Assembly (NCBI GenBank): GCA_028749205.1
Contig: JAQULR010000003.1
Coordinates: 46,975-110,974, forward strand
Length of the DNA: 64,000 nucleotides
Direction: 5' to 3'
DNA from: Acidobacteriota bacterium
GTDB taxonomy: Bacteria > Acidobacteriota > Aminicenantia > Aminicenantales > Saccharicenantaceae
This document shows positions 16,741-26,168 of this stretch, one piece after another; position 1 is the stretch's first letter, and each line of letters opens with the position of its first letter. The notes beneath the pieces were generated by a model. That model was not told the DNA's origin. It was given only the letters and a program-made list of their open reading frames with translations, and made no database searches. A program made the translations under genes and the position numbers.

Positions 16741-18438
16741 ATGAAAAGAAATATTGCCACCAGGCAACTGACTTTCCTTTTTTTAGGAGTAGTCTTAACC
16801 ATAATCTTTTCGGCCAGCGGTTGCCAGCAGGACACAGTCCAAAAAGCTCAACTGGTTATTACCGGAAAGATATTTACCGGAATTGATTCCTCTCCTTTTG
16901 TTGAAGCTCTGGCAGTGGCCGACGGGAAGATTCTGGCCATAGGCAACGAGAAGGAAATTAAAAAATACGCCGGTCCGGAAACTAAGGTTATCGGGCTTAA
17001 AGACGGGGTGGCTATACCCGGTCTGATAGATGCCCACACCCATTTTTCCTCAGGCGGCCGATCTCTCATCGAGCTCAGTTTTCGCGGAATTGATTCCGTC
17101 GAAAAACTTCAGCAGATGATAGCAGAAAAAATTAAAGAACTGCCACCGGAGACACCGGTTTTTGGCCGGGAATATGACCATACTCTCTTCCCTGGTCAAA
17201 AATGGCCAACTAAAGAAGATCTGGATAAAGTCTCTCCAAATAACCCCGTGGTCATTCGTAGGGTTGATGGACATTCCATCTGGGTTAACAGTCTGGCCCT
17301 AAAACTTTCTGGAATCGATAAAAAAACACCAGACCCGTTTGGGGGCGAGATCGTAAAAGATCCTCAGACTGGAGAGCCTACCGGCATCCTAAAAGAGTCA
17401 GCTACAGGCTTGATTAAAGTCAAGCCCACGGTTCAATCAACTCCTGAGGAAGATATCCTTAGAGCTCTCGATCACGCTCGCCAGTTAGGGCTCACCGGGG
17501 TTCATGCTGATGTTGGATTGCAAGAGCTAGAGGTATATAAAAAACTTCAAAATGAAGGAAAACTCAGCCTGAGAGTTTACGCCTGGCTGCCGATAGAAGG
17601 ACTTGAAGAATACATCAAAAAGGGAATCCGCCAGGGACAGGGAGATGAATTTCTAAAAATTGGTTTTCTCAAAGCTTTTATAGACGGAACCTTAGGCTCA
17701 GGCACTGCCTTGATGTTTGAACCTTTTGAAGACGACCCCTCTACTTCAGGTCTGGCTCAATACCCAGAGGAAAAGTTTTATGAACTCCTAGAAAAAGCTT
17801 ATGCCCATGATTATCAAGTAGGAGTCCACGCCATTGGAGATAAAGGTGTTAACTGGGTGCTAAATGCCGTAGACAGAGCCAGGGAAAGGCATGGTTACAA
17901 AGATCTGCGTTTCAGGGTAGAGCATGCGCAGATAATCAAGCCTGAAGATTTTCCCCGATTCAAAGAACTTGGAGTTATTGCTTCCATGCAGCCCACCCAC
18001 TGTACTACTGATATGCGTTTTTGTGAAATAAGGGTGGGTAAAGAACGCTCTAAATATGCTTATGCCTGGAGAACTCTGCTTGATAATGGAGCCATTCTGG
18101 CCTTTGGTTCTGATTGGCCGGTAGAACCACTTGATCCTCGCCGGGGACTTTATTCAGCTGTAACCAGAAAGAATATAGAGTTTGGCTATCCGGAGGGCGG
18201 CTGGTTTCCCGAGCAGAAATTAAGCTTAGCTGAGGCTATTAAGTACTTTACCTGGGGCTCGGCTTATGCTTCCTTTGAGGAGAACATAAAGGGAACTCTG
18301 GAACCTGGGAAATTGGCTGATATTACCATCTTTAGTCAGGATATATTCTCGGTCGAGCCAGAAGAAATCCTGACCACCCCAGTGCAATATACGATAGTTG
18401 GCGGAAGGATCGTCTACGAGCAGAAAGAAAACTATTAA
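16741..18438 (+). CDS. Lipoprotein amidohydrolase (YtcJ-like)
   Basis: 565 residues. The signal sequence ends in lipobox SASGC with Cys28, so the protein is probably anchored to a membrane outside the cytoplasm. The amidohydrolase barrel of the YtcJ/COG1574 type has metal ligands DAHTHF (His99, His101), the HAIGDKG motif, HAQII and FGSDWPVEP. The C-terminal beta-sandwich segment includes GTLEPGKLADITI. It hydrolyses an amide or related bond; the substrate is unknown. Start ATG 16741 follows GGAGAGG. Single-gene unit with its own promoter. Confidence 0.85.
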   Translation: MKRNIATRQLTFLFLGVVLTIIFSASGCQQDTVQKAQLVITGKIFTGIDSSPFVEALAVADGKILAIGNEKEIKKYAGPETKVIGLKDGVAIPGLIDAHTHFSSGGRSLIELSFRGIDSVEKLQQMIAEKIKELPPETPVFGREYDHTLFPGQKWPTKEDLDKVSPNNPVVIRRVDGHSIWVNSLALKLSGIDKKTPDPFGGEIVKDPQTGEPTGILKESATGLIKVKPTVQSTPEEDILRALDHARQLGLTGVHADVGLQELEVYKKLQNEGKLSLRVYAWLPIEGLEEYIKKGIRQGQGDEFLKIGFLKAFIDGTLGSGTALMFEPFEDDPSTSGLAQYPEEKFYELLEKAYAHDYQVGVHAIGDKGVNWVLNAVDRARERHGYKDLRFRVEHAQIIKPEDFPRFKELGVIASMQPTHCTTDMRFCEIRVGKERSKYAYAWRTLLDNGAILAFGSDWPVEPLDPRRGLYSAVTRKNIEFGYPEGGWFPEQKLSLAEAIKYFTWGSAYASFEENIKGTLEPGKLADITIFSQDIFSVEPEEILTTPVQYTIVGGRIVYEQKENY

Positions 18439-18513
18439 ATCTCTGGATTGTGATTCTCCAGATATAAGTGGCTTCTACCCTCCAGCCATTTGGAAATCTA
18501 TTTTCTAAATTTC

Positions 18514-19122
18514 CTACAGGAGATTATCTTTGTCCTTATCCTTAGAAATTAGCTTTTTTATCCTTGCCTTAATTTCCTCATAGGAAGCCACCACGACGGC
18601 TCCTTTAAGATTTTCAGGAGTCATCTGGCTTTCCAAAATATAAATCTGACTCAAGGCTGCATTTTTAGCAGCCAGAATATCGTATTGAGTATCGCCGATT
18701 ACTACGGTCTCTTCAGGAGCCACCTTGAAAAATTTCATCACTTTTTGAAATGGGGCTCCACTTGGCTTATGAAGCCCACTTTCTCTGGTCAAGACCAAGT
18801 CGAAATTTAGATTAAATTTATCAAGCAGCAACCGAGCATTTTTTTGGTTATTATTGGTCACTAAAGCTTTTTTAATTCCGGTTGCCGATAGCCATTCCAG
18901 GAATTCCTTTATACCTTCTTTAAGCACGGCCTTTTCAGTCTGGATTTCCTCATGTTTCTCCAGCTGAGCGTATTTTTCTGACCTTTGTGGTTCAGGTAAA
19001 CTTTCTAAATAAGCCAGAATAGAACCTGACTCCAGACCAAGTTCTTTCCTGATCGCTGCCCAGTCATAGCTGTTTTCTACTATGGTGCCATCAAGATCAA
19101 AGATCGCCAGCCGTATGGTCAT
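18514..19122 (-). CDS. HAD-family phosphatase (phosphoglycolate phosphatase-like)
   Basis: 202 residues from ATG 19122. Motif I FDLDGTIVEN at the N-terminus supplies the Asp nucleophile and acid, motif II is LVTNNNQKNA, and motif III/IV is KPSGAPFQKV...VIGDTQYDILAA. A helical cap lies between motifs I and II. Subfamily I-A, like phosphoglycolate phosphatase/Gph; the substrate is uncertain. A longer frame to TTG 19161 adds 13 residues unlike the family, so the internal ATG is preferred though its ribosome site is weak. Confidence 0.82.
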   Translation of the reverse strand: MTIRLAIFDLDGTIVENSYDWAAIRKELGLESGSILAYLESLPEPQRSEKYAQLEKHEEIQTEKAVLKEGIKEFLEWLSATGIKKALVTNNNQKNARLLLDKFNLNFDLVLTRESGLHKPSGAPFQKVMKFFKVAPEETVVIGDTQYDILAAKNAALSQIYILESQMTPENLKGAVVVASYEEIKARIKKLISKDKDKDNLL

Positions 19123-19228
19123 ACTAATTTTAATCTTATCCTCTCGCCTATGAAAATTCAACTAAGGCCGGATGAAAAGACTTATAAAAACCTATGGCTG
19201 ATGATAAAATAATTTCTCTTGTTTGGCG

Positions 19229-19257
19229 TTGACTATTTATAAGAAATTTTGTAAATA
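19229..19257 (+). promoter_or_regulatory. Candidate promoter of the small membrane protein gene
   Basis: TTGACT (19229-19234), 17 bases, TAAATA (19252-19257), 40 bases before the start codon. Good -35, weak -10. Confidence 0.4.
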
Positions 19258-19297
19258 GATAAGTATGATTTATAACTGAAATTAAGGGAGGCACCGA

Positions 19298-19552
19298 ATG
19301 GGTAAATATTTAGCTATTTTCCTCGGCATTGTGGCGATGATTGCAGGTCTTTACTTAGTAATCTTTGTCTGGTGGAGGGAGTTTTATGAGCTGGTCTTTG
19401 GCTTCATTCCGCCGATACTTTTCTTTGGTGGCCTGATTGCTATAATCGCTGGAATCTCCAGCATCAAAGATGCCAGGCGGCAGAAGAAGCTAGAAGAAGA
19501 AGCCTCTGCCCTCCAGGAAGAACAAAAGACTGAAGAACAGAAGCCAGAATAA
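19298..19552 (+). CDS. Small two-helix membrane protein
   Basis: 84 residues with two transmembrane helices (about 4-25 and 33-55) and a highly charged, glutamate- and lysine-rich tail (about 60-84). Start ATG 19298 has AGGGAGG six bases upstream, a strong site. I recognise no named family with certainty; the layout resembles small bacterial inner-membrane proteins of unknown role. A repeat element follows the stop codon at once. Confidence 0.75.
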   Translation: MGKYLAIFLGIVAMIAGLYLVIFVWWREFYELVFGFIPPILFFGGLIAIIAGISSIKDARRQKKLEEEASALQEEQKTEEQKPE

Positions 19553-19553
19553 T

Positions 19554-19626
19554 AAACCTGCTTTATTTATAAAACTAAAGAATATCTCAAAATTATAGGT
19601 TATCATTGATAAGAAAATCAGGAGAT
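19554..19626 (+). repeat. Dispersed intergenic element, left-end copy (F)
   Basis: AAACCTGCTTTATTTATAAA... then TATCATTGATAAGAAAATCAGG: aligns with the left end of the elements at 63993-63920 (minus orientation) and 57811-57880. Right end not recognisable. It starts directly after the stop of the small membrane protein gene. Confidence 0.55.
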
Positions 19627-19684
19627 GGGCGAATCAAGCAAACCGATATAAACTATAAATGAGGATTGAGAAGAATTTTCTAAG

Positions 19685-20119
19685 GTGAATGGTATTATCG
19701 GGTTTATTTTATCTTTATTGCTGACCTTACTTAACCAGTTTAATCTCTCTTTAGAAACAGCTTTTCTCCAGAATGACCCGGCTAAATTGTATCAGTTGAT
19801 GCCGGTTAATTCACCTATACTAATTACTCTTCCCGAACCCTTTCAGGTTTCAGATTTCTTCTCCAAAGAACAAGCTTTTCTGATCGCCAAAAGATTATTT
19901 CGGCAAATTTCTACCCTGGAGTTTTTTATTGACCAGGAAAACCCCCCGGCTATAGACGCCAAGGGAGCTTTGGTCCAGGCCCGCTGGTCTGTTATTGATA
20001 ATAGAGATGGCCGCAAATATCTCTTCCGGGTATATTTCTATCTGTTTTCAGAAAAAGTCTCCGACCAAAGCTATAAGGCACGTCTTAAGATAAGAGAAAT
20101 CCGAGCAGAAAAGCGATAA
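19685..20119 (+). CDS. Small exported protein coupled to the histidine kinase gene
   Basis: 144 residues with an N-terminal hydrophobic segment (about 4-20) that looks like an uncleaved or short signal. The body (AFLQNDPAKLYQLMP, then VQARWSV, then KYLFRVYFYL) resembles NTF2/DUF4783-like small folds, but the match is only by eye. GTG start at 19685. The stop TAA is followed with no gap by the ATG of the giant kinase (TAAATG), implying translational coupling. It could be an extracytoplasmic partner of that kinase. Confidence 0.6.
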   Translation: MNGIIGFILSLLLTLLNQFNLSLETAFLQNDPAKLYQLMPVNSPILITLPEPFQVSDFFSKEQAFLIAKRLFRQISTLEFFIDQENPPAIDAKGALVQARWSVIDNRDGRKYLFRVYFYLFSEKVSDQSYKARLKIREIRAEKR

Positions 20120-23100
20120 ATGAAAATTAATGGAGTGTCAAACTGGTTGAAATTAAAGTCCTCTAAAGCTCTGCTGATTATAGGCTGTTGTTTTCTATCC
20201 TCTTTACTCCTATTGGTTGCTTCAGAAATCTTATCCAGAAATCGTTCCCCTCAAACGGAGGCAGCGGTCCTGACTAATCTCAGAAAAAATGCCCAAAAGA
20301 TAAAGACAGAATTTTGGCACTTAGTCGACCATATAGAGAAAAGAAAGGCTTATTTTGAACAACATCCCTTAAGTGAAAGGCCAGAGGAAGTTTTTAGCTC
20401 CTTTAAGAAGGCATCTCTGGAGATAGAGGTAGAAGGCGTGGCCTGGCTTGGATCTGACCTTACTCCTCTGGTCTGGTTAGGCAATACCGCTAACTTGAAA
20501 AACTTAATGCTTGGTTGGCCAGAGAACTCAGAAATATACCTGGAAAAAAGTTTTGTCATCCAAGATAGAGCTTCCTATTATCTAATTTTGTTGACACCGC
20601 TAACTGAGAATAGATACCTGGCCCTTTTTGAATTGCTGGCCTTCCAGCCCCAATTTCAATCGGCTTATCTTAGGGAATTTCAGAGATTGAAGTCAGTAGT
20701 CAGGTCTGGAGCAGATATTAACTTTTGGGATTACACCCAGGATACTGAAGCCTTAAACAGATTGTTTTCTAGGTCCGGAGACGAATATTTGAGCCAGCAA
20801 AAAGAAGAAAGAGAGAGCCGGACTCTTTATTTCCCGTTGCGGAATGAAAAAGGTCAGATACTGGCTACCGTAACCTTGAACTCACTCTTGCTGCAACAAC
20901 GGAGTCTAAAGGCTGTAGGTCTCCTCAGGACTGCAGCTATAGTTCTAATTGTCGTGACCTTAATTATTCTGATAATCTGGCTGTTCGGGCTGCGGACTAC
21001 ATCTGGCCAGAGTAAAAGAACTGCCTGGCTGTTAATTATTCTTGGCCTTATAGTAATAAGAATTCTATTCATACCGTTGGCCAAAAACTATCCTGCTTCT
21101 GGCTGGACAGTATTCACGCCCCAGAACCTGGCTTTTATCAGCCCGGCAGATTTAGCTTCTTCACCTGCTTCTCTCTTTATCTCCTGTTTATTGTTTTTCA
21201 TCCTTGTTTATGTAACCATTAAATTTTTTGTAAGTCCTACTATCAAACTGAAAAAAGATAAGCAGCTACATCTACCAGAAGGGCCGGCCTCTTATCCCTG
21301 GATTGTCCTAATAGCAGTAACTTCCAGCTTGGCCATCCTGGGCTTAGCCTGGCTGGTTAGAAAAACTGTAGCCAATTCCAACCTGAATCTATTAAGCTTC
21401 TCTTTTAGTCCTTCTTCCCTTTTGGTCTATATAAGTCTTTTTTTGGCTACTGCCAGCCTGCTGTTACCAGTTATCCTGCTTTTTAAGCTACTACTACCAT
21501 CAGGATTTAGAAAATCATCGACTGTCATATTATTTTACTTAACAGGTCTGGTCTTTTTTGTGGCCTTCTGGTTTCGAGCCGATTTTAACCTGGCTGAAAT
21601 CGGGCTTCAATTCGGGCTCTGGCTCCTTCTTAGTCTCTCAAGTTACCTGAAGCTCAGGAATCTACACTATTATGGATTGGCCTTTCTCCTAATCTCTCTT
21701 TTTACTTTTTCCCTGATAAAAGACTTTACCGAAATTAAGGCCAAAAACCTTACTGAGAACGTCTTGGTCCATCTGGTTTCATCTCAGAAAACCTGGGCAA
21801 AAATGACCTTGAATCAGTCTATTACTGAGTTACAGAAAAGATCCAGGGATCTTCTAAATTATTTCCAGAATCCGGTTGATCCAGAGATGGCTCGTTCTCT
21901 CTGGAACAAAACCGGACTGGCCCGCCTAAACTGGAATTCTTCTCTTTATCTGCAATCGACAGACCTAAAATTACTCTCTTCGTTTGCTCTTAACATGTTG
22001 GTTTTTCCTGAACAGACTAACGACCTACCTGTTTCGACCTATCCAGTTTTTGAGGAGTTATACCTGGACATTTTAGGCCAAGAGAAACATTACTTAGTTG
22101 CCTATCAAGATTTTAGAGACCAGGAAGGCTATGGTGGTCGGCTGGTCATATGGGTAAGTCTTGATCTTGAACTTCTGCCTTTTTTCTATTCGGCTAATCC
22201 CTATTTTGAATTGCTCAGGTTAAATACCTTACCTTCTCTGCAGCACTTTCCGTTAAAACTGGCTGTTTTCGACAGGGGCGGTCAGGCTATTTTTCACCAG
22301 AATAAACCTGGCTTTGCCTTGGAAACTAAAATCAAGGAGAGGGCCGAGTTATCACCTTCAGGAATCTGGACCTCTTTTAAAGCCAACGGCTCCAGCTACC
22401 AGGGCTTTGTTATTATTCTGAGTGATAATAATTTGTATCTTTTCTATCAGCCAGTAAAATCTTTCAGGCAGCAGGCCACTGAATTTCTAAAACTATTCTT
22501 TCTTTTCGTCATCTTTGTTGTTATATTGCTAACTCCCTGGATTATCAGTCAAAAAAAATGGCAGTGGTTCAAGCGGACTTTTTCTTTTCGGGTTTATCTG
22601 GCTTTTATAGCTGTGGGTCTGATCCCTCTTTTCTTTTTCATTTTTTTCAGCCAGGCTATGGTCCAGAGAATATTTTCCGACCGTTTTGTCCAGGAAGCTA
22701 CCAACCAGGCCTATTTTGCCAGAAGCATCTTTCATGATTTTATCAGCCTTCAAGAGCAGCCTGAAGGTCAAAATGCCGTAGCTGCCGAAGACCTAGTATT
22801 CTGGATAAGTGGGACCCTCAATAATGATGTTAATCTTTTCAAAAATGGTTTATTTCTTTCTTCCAGCCGTGGCGAATTCTTCGAAACCGGGATTCTCTCT
22901 GAAATGCTGAATGGAGAAGCTTATTTTAGGCTTAAATATCAGAATCAGCCTCTGGCCGTCAGCCGCCAAGTATTAGGAAGGTACTCTTATCAGACGCTCA
23001 CTGTTCCTTACTATTATTATCAAGATGTTTATTTTCTAAATCTACCATTCCCTTTTGAAAAACAGGAAGTTTCCCGGGCTAGCTCAGAACTTTTTGAATT

Positions 23101-24013
23101 TTTTCTGTTTTCTTCAGTATTTTTTATTCTATTGATTGCTTTTTTGGTCAGTACCATCAAGAAAATGTTTGTGACCCCCATTAATAAATTAATTCGGGCT
23201 ACCCAGGAAGTCAGCCTGGGCAACCTCGATGTCAAGGTCGAGCATCAGGCTCAGGATGAGCTCCAGGGTTTGCTCGATGGCTTTAACAATATGGTGGAAA
23301 ACCTTAAAGCCCACGAAAAAGAATTGGCCGAGCTAAGTCAGAAAGTTGCCTGGACTGAAATGGCCAGAAAGGTGGCTCATGAGATAAAGAATCCTCTGAC
23401 TCCTATTCAGCTTTCAGCTGAGCACATCCTGAAAGTCTATGACGATCAACACCCGGATTTTGAGCGGGTCCTCAAGGAATCTATTTCCTATATCATTTCA
23501 GAAGTAGAAAACCTCAGAAGGATCGCTCAGGAATTTATGACTATAGCCAGAGAAAGTGGACCTATTAAAGAGAAATTTGACCTAAAGGAGTTGATCACGG
23601 AAATCATCCAGCCTTTTAAAATGACTCTGATAGATCGTTTAGAGATTAGCTTTAAATATTCAGGCCAGAATTTTTTCCTGGTTGGGGATCGTGGAAAGGT
23701 TAAGGTAGTCATAAGAAACATTTTAATTAATGCTATTGAAGCCATTAAAGGCAGAGGCCGAATTGAAATCAATCTCCGGGAAAATGACCAGGAAATTGAA
23801 TTGGAAATAAAGGATACAGGTGGTGGAATTCCTCCAGAAATTTTGAGTCATATCTTTGAACCCTACTTTTCTACTAAAGACAAGGGGACCGGCTTAGGCT
23901 TAGCTATTTGCAAAAGAATAATTGAAGAACACCAGGGAACTCTCAGGTTAGAAAGCCAGGTAGGAAAGGGAACGAAGGTGACTATTACCTTCCCCAGGTC
24001 GACATCAAGCTGA
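20120..24013 (+). CDS. Very large NtrY-like membrane sensor histidine kinase
   Basis: 1297 residues. N-terminal helix (about 17-36), extracytoplasmic domain (to about 265), several transmembrane helices (about 268-540), a second long extracytoplasmic domain (about 545-785), helices near 790-810 and 825-850, a third external stretch (to about 985) and a last helix near 995-1015. HAMP follows, then HisKA with phospho-acceptor His1087 (AHEIKNPLTP), then HATPase_c (NILINAIEA, DTGGGIPPE, GTGLGLAICK). Kinase core and HAMP are NtrY-type, but the input region is far larger than usual. No response regulator lies adjacent. Starts directly after the small exported protein gene. Confidence 0.88.
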   Translation: MKINGVSNWLKLKSSKALLIIGCCFLSSLLLLVASEILSRNRSPQTEAAVLTNLRKNAQKIKTEFWHLVDHIEKRKAYFEQHPLSERPEEVFSSFKKASLEIEVEGVAWLGSDLTPLVWLGNTANLKNLMLGWPENSEIYLEKSFVIQDRASYYLILLTPLTENRYLALFELLAFQPQFQSAYLREFQRLKSVVRSGADINFWDYTQDTEALNRLFSRSGDEYLSQQKEERESRTLYFPLRNEKGQILATVTLNSLLLQQRSLKAVGLLRTAAIVLIVVTLIILIIWLFGLRTTSGQSKRTAWLLIILGLIVIRILFIPLAKNYPASGWTVFTPQNLAFISPADLASSPASLFISCLLFFILVYVTIKFFVSPTIKLKKDKQLHLPEGPASYPWIVLIAVTSSLAILGLAWLVRKTVANSNLNLLSFSFSPSSLLVYISLFLATASLLLPVILLFKLLLPSGFRKSSTVILFYLTGLVFFVAFWFRADFNLAEIGLQFGLWLLLSLSSYLKLRNLHYYGLAFLLISLFTFSLIKDFTEIKAKNLTENVLVHLVSSQKTWAKMTLNQSITELQKRSRDLLNYFQNPVDPEMARSLWNKTGLARLNWNSSLYLQSTDLKLLSSFALNMLVFPEQTNDLPVSTYPVFEELYLDILGQEKHYLVAYQDFRDQEGYGGRLVIWVSLDLELLPFFYSANPYFELLRLNTLPSLQHFPLKLAVFDRGGQAIFHQNKPGFALETKIKERAELSPSGIWTSFKANGSSYQGFVIILSDNNLYLFYQPVKSFRQQATEFLKLFFLFVIFVVILLTPWIISQKKWQWFKRTFSFRVYLAFIAVGLIPLFFFIFFSQAMVQRIFSDRFVQEATNQAYFARSIFHDFISLQEQPEGQNAVAAEDLVFWISGTLNNDVNLFKNGLFLSSSRGEFFETGILSEMLNGEAYFRLKYQNQPLAVSRQVLGRYSYQTLTVPYYYYQDVYFLNLPFPFEKQEVSRASSELFEFFLFSSVFFILLIAFLVSTIKKMFVTPINKLIRATQEVSLGNLDVKVEHQAQDELQGLLDGFNNMVENLKAHEKELAELSQKVAWTEMARKVAHEIKNPLTPIQLSAEHILKVYDDQHPDFERVLKESISYIISEVENLRRIAQEFMTIARESGPIKEKFDLKELITEIIQPFKMTLIDRLEISFKYSGQNFFLVGDRGKVKVVIRNILINAIEAIKGRGRIEINLRENDQEIELEIKDTGGGIPPEILSHIFEPYFSTKDKGTGLGLAICKRIIEEHQGTLRLESQVGKGTKVTITFPRSTSS

Positions 24014-24033
24014 AACCATAATAGAAGTTCGGT

Positions 24034-24059
24034 TTCCTGAATAAAGCAGGTTGATTATG
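24034..24059 (+). repeat. Dispersed element, right-end fragment (E)
   Basis: CCTGAATAAAGCAGGTTGATTAT matches the right end CTGGAATAAAGCAGGTTGA of the element at 57811-57984. Lies between the kinase stop and the flavodoxin start. Confidence 0.45.
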
Positions 24060-24102
24060 ATAGAATATTGTTTTAATTTAATTATTCAATTGAGAGGTAA
24101 AG

Positions 24103-24597
24103 ATGAGAACGCTGGTAACCTATTACAGTCTGACCGGCAACACCAGATTAGTGGCTGAAGCCATCTATGAGGCCATACCTGAACCCCGAGAGATAAAATC
24201 TTTAACTGAAGTAGCCTCAGTAGATGACTATGACCTGGTTTTCATCGGTTTCCCGGTTCATTCTCACAGCGTTCCTTACAAAGTTGAACAATTTCTTAAA
24301 AAATTGCCGGCTGGAAAAAAAATTGCTCTTTTTATGACTTACAGTTCCATAACTGGCAGCAGACTATCACGGGAAGCACTGGAGCAGGCTCTAGTTTTAG
24401 CTGGCAAGACCAAGATTCTTGGTTCCTTTTCCAGCCGGGGAAAAGTCTCAGCCCAAGCCATGGAAGTTTTAGGAAAATCCCCGGAACATGCCCTCTGGAC
24501 TGAGATGGCCGTAACGGCCAGGTCACATCCTGACCACAACGACTTAGAAGATGCCAGGACCTTCGCTCAATGGATTGTAAGCCTGGCTAATCAATGA
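24103..24597 (+). CDS. Flavodoxin-family protein
   Basis: 164 residues, flavodoxin-like fold. The FMN phosphate loop SLTGNTR lies at residues 9-15 of the start MRTLVTYYSLTGNT. The second strand motif is DDYDLVFIGFPVHSHSVP and the next loop is FMTYSSITGS. Probably a small electron carrier or NADPH-quinone-reductase-like protein in the cytoplasm. ATG 24103 has GAGAGG five bases upstream. It follows the kinase gene but with a 90-base gap containing a repeat fragment, so is likely a separate unit. Confidence 0.83.
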   Translation: MRTLVTYYSLTGNTRLVAEAIYEAIPEPREIKSLTEVASVDDYDLVFIGFPVHSHSVPYKVEQFLKKLPAGKKIALFMTYSSITGSRLSREALEQALVLAGKTKILGSFSSRGKVSAQAMEVLGKSPEHALWTEMAVTARSHPDHNDLEDARTFAQWIVSLANQ

Positions 24598-24668
24598 AGC
24601 TTCCCTTGGCTAAAGCCATAGCCTTCTACTGCTTTGGTAAGCAAAAAACTGGCAATCTGAAGACTTTC

Positions 24669-25634
24669 TTAATGATGCTTGATTCTTTTAAAACCAGAGA
24701 CACCGATTATCTTTAAGCTTTCCTTAGAATGTTCTTCAAGTTGGTCTAAAAGCAAGTTTAATCCAAGGGTATCACTGGCAATATGACCAGCCACAATAAC
24801 ATTCAAGTTAGCTTTCCTGGCTCTTTCCAAAGCTTCTTCGCTGTAATGCATACCAACCAGAGTGCTGATCCCAGCGGCGGCCTGTTTATCATATATATCT
24901 CTGGAGCCTTCAGTTCCACCAGTCATATCCAGAAAGATCTTGCCGGCCCGGCTGTTTTCAGAGCCAACCAGAATTTTTGGCCTGACAGAATTACGGCTGG
25001 ATTCCAGGTATTCAGGAATATCTTCCAGGATTTCGAGAACACCCTTTAGTCTGTCTGGAGCCTTTTCCTGAAACAGATCATGAAGGTATTTAGTGACACA
25101 ATTATCAGCCGGAGTGTGGAGGCAAACAAATGGCAGGTTAAGAAGGCGAGCCGCATCTACCGTCCGGTTGTGATTTACCGGAAGCAGTTTTCTTTCCACC
25201 TCTTCAATTCGCTTTTCCATCAACTGCTCAGCAACACTCGGGGTAACCCCAAATGAGGTCAAAAGGTCGATTTGCAATCCCATCACTTGGGATAGCTGGG
25301 CCAGGGCCCGACCTTCAGGATGATGAGACATGATCAGATCAATTTTCTCATTAGAATCACGGTTGAGAATATAAGTTAGGAGAACTTCGGCTGCTTCCAT
25401 GTCAATCCCAGCTATTACCCGATGGACTTCAACCTCCGGATCTCCTGTCAGAATCCGGCTATCAGCAAAAGGATTAAACAGCCGATCCAGGTCATAAGCC
25501 TGTCTTTCTTTCTCCTCTAACTGGTTGTATTTACCCTTTTCTTCTCGAAGTAGTCGGTCGATTTCTTCTTTCGGTCTCAGGTCATTTCTGATCCCGATTT
25601 CAATGGCAAGATGATACAAATCTTTAAGTTTCAT
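24669..25634 (-). CDS. NIF3-like protein
   Basis: 321 residues. Conserved NIF3-type metal ligands are visible: MSHHPEGRAL near residue 118, CLHTPADN near 170, and near the C-terminus GMHYSEEALERA and VAGHIASD. The N-terminal helical stretch (about 1-60) is not part of the usual core. Family members bind two metal ions; some have been linked to GTP cyclohydrolase-like folds, but function is unsettled. Monocistronic on the minus strand, convergent with the flavodoxin gene. Confidence 0.75.
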   Translation of the reverse strand: MKLKDLYHLAIEIGIRNDLRPKEEIDRLLREEKGKYNQLEEKERQAYDLDRLFNPFADSRILTGDPEVEVHRVIAGIDMEAAEVLLTYILNRDSNEKIDLIMSHHPEGRALAQLSQVMGLQIDLLTSFGVTPSVAEQLMEKRIEEVERKLLPVNHNRTVDAARLLNLPFVCLHTPADNCVTKYLHDLFQEKAPDRLKGVLEILEDIPEYLESSRNSVRPKILVGSENSRAGKIFLDMTGGTEGSRDIYDKQAAAGISTLVGMHYSEEALERARKANLNVIVAGHIASDTLGLNLLLDQLEEHSKESLKIIGVSGFKRIKHH

Positions 25635-25793
25635 CTTTCCTCCAGTTTAGCTATTTTCATAGTTAAAAGTATCCCTCGGCACTTAGAATAAAGTGTATCC
25701 TGTTATGAGCTAGCTTTTCAACCCCAAAAAGCCATTTCCTTTCTGCCCCACTATTTAGAGGCAATAGTCATCCATGGTTAGACTGATTTCTCA

Positions 25794-25822
25794 TTGACAG
25801 TCTTTAGAATATAAAGTAAATT
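25794..25822 (+). promoter_or_regulatory. Promoter placing +1 at the GTG of the YHS protein
   Basis: Perfect TTGACA (25794-25799), 17 bases, TAAATT (25817-25822), then seven bases to the GTG at 25830. No Shine-Dalgarno is possible in so short a leader, which suggests a leaderless message. Confidence 0.4.
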
Positions 25823-25829
25823 TACGGTC

Positions 25830-26114
25830 GTGATTATAAGAGTTATCATTTTAGTTCTTCTTCTGTATCTGATTTTTCTGGTAGTTCGTTTTTTCCAATC
25901 TATTGGGCAGAGCAGCCGGCCGCCTAAGTCCAAATCAGAGGCCTTACCAAAGAAAACCATGGTAAAAGATGAGGTCTGTAATACTTACATTGCCGAAGAT
26001 GAGGCCATAAAAGAAATTCAAAACGGCCGGGTCTATTATTTTTGCTCTCAGGAATGCCGTCAGAAGTTTTTATCTGCCAGAAAAAAACCCCCCAAATCAG
26101 CCTCAGTATCCTGA
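25830..26114 (+). CDS. Small membrane-anchored YHS/TRASH-like metal-binding protein
   Basis: 94 residues. One N-terminal transmembrane helix (about 3-22), a basic linker, then a metal-binding-like knuckle with DEVCNTYI and YYFCSQECRQKF. This arrangement (Cys ... CxxxC with aromatic residues) is typical of YHS/TRASH domains and of PP0621-type small proteins. It may bind a metal ion at the cytoplasmic face. GTG start at 25830 is preferred because the helix begins there; there is no Shine-Dalgarno and the likely +1 coincides with the start codon. Confidence 0.65.
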   Translation: MIIRVIILVLLLYLIFLVVRFFQSIGQSSRPPKSKSEALPKKTMVKDEVCNTYIAEDEAIKEIQNGRVYYFCSQECRQKFLSARKKPPKSASVS

Positions 26115-26168
26115 GAATAAGCCCTCATTATTCGTATAAGAAATTTGTTTATTCTTGTTCCAGAGTAA

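Noticed and set aside
18441-18462. TCTGGA...TCCAGA inverted repeat after the amidohydrolase gene as a terminator
   Set aside because: Six-pair stem with no T tract; may be chance or a worn palindrome of the dispersed family.
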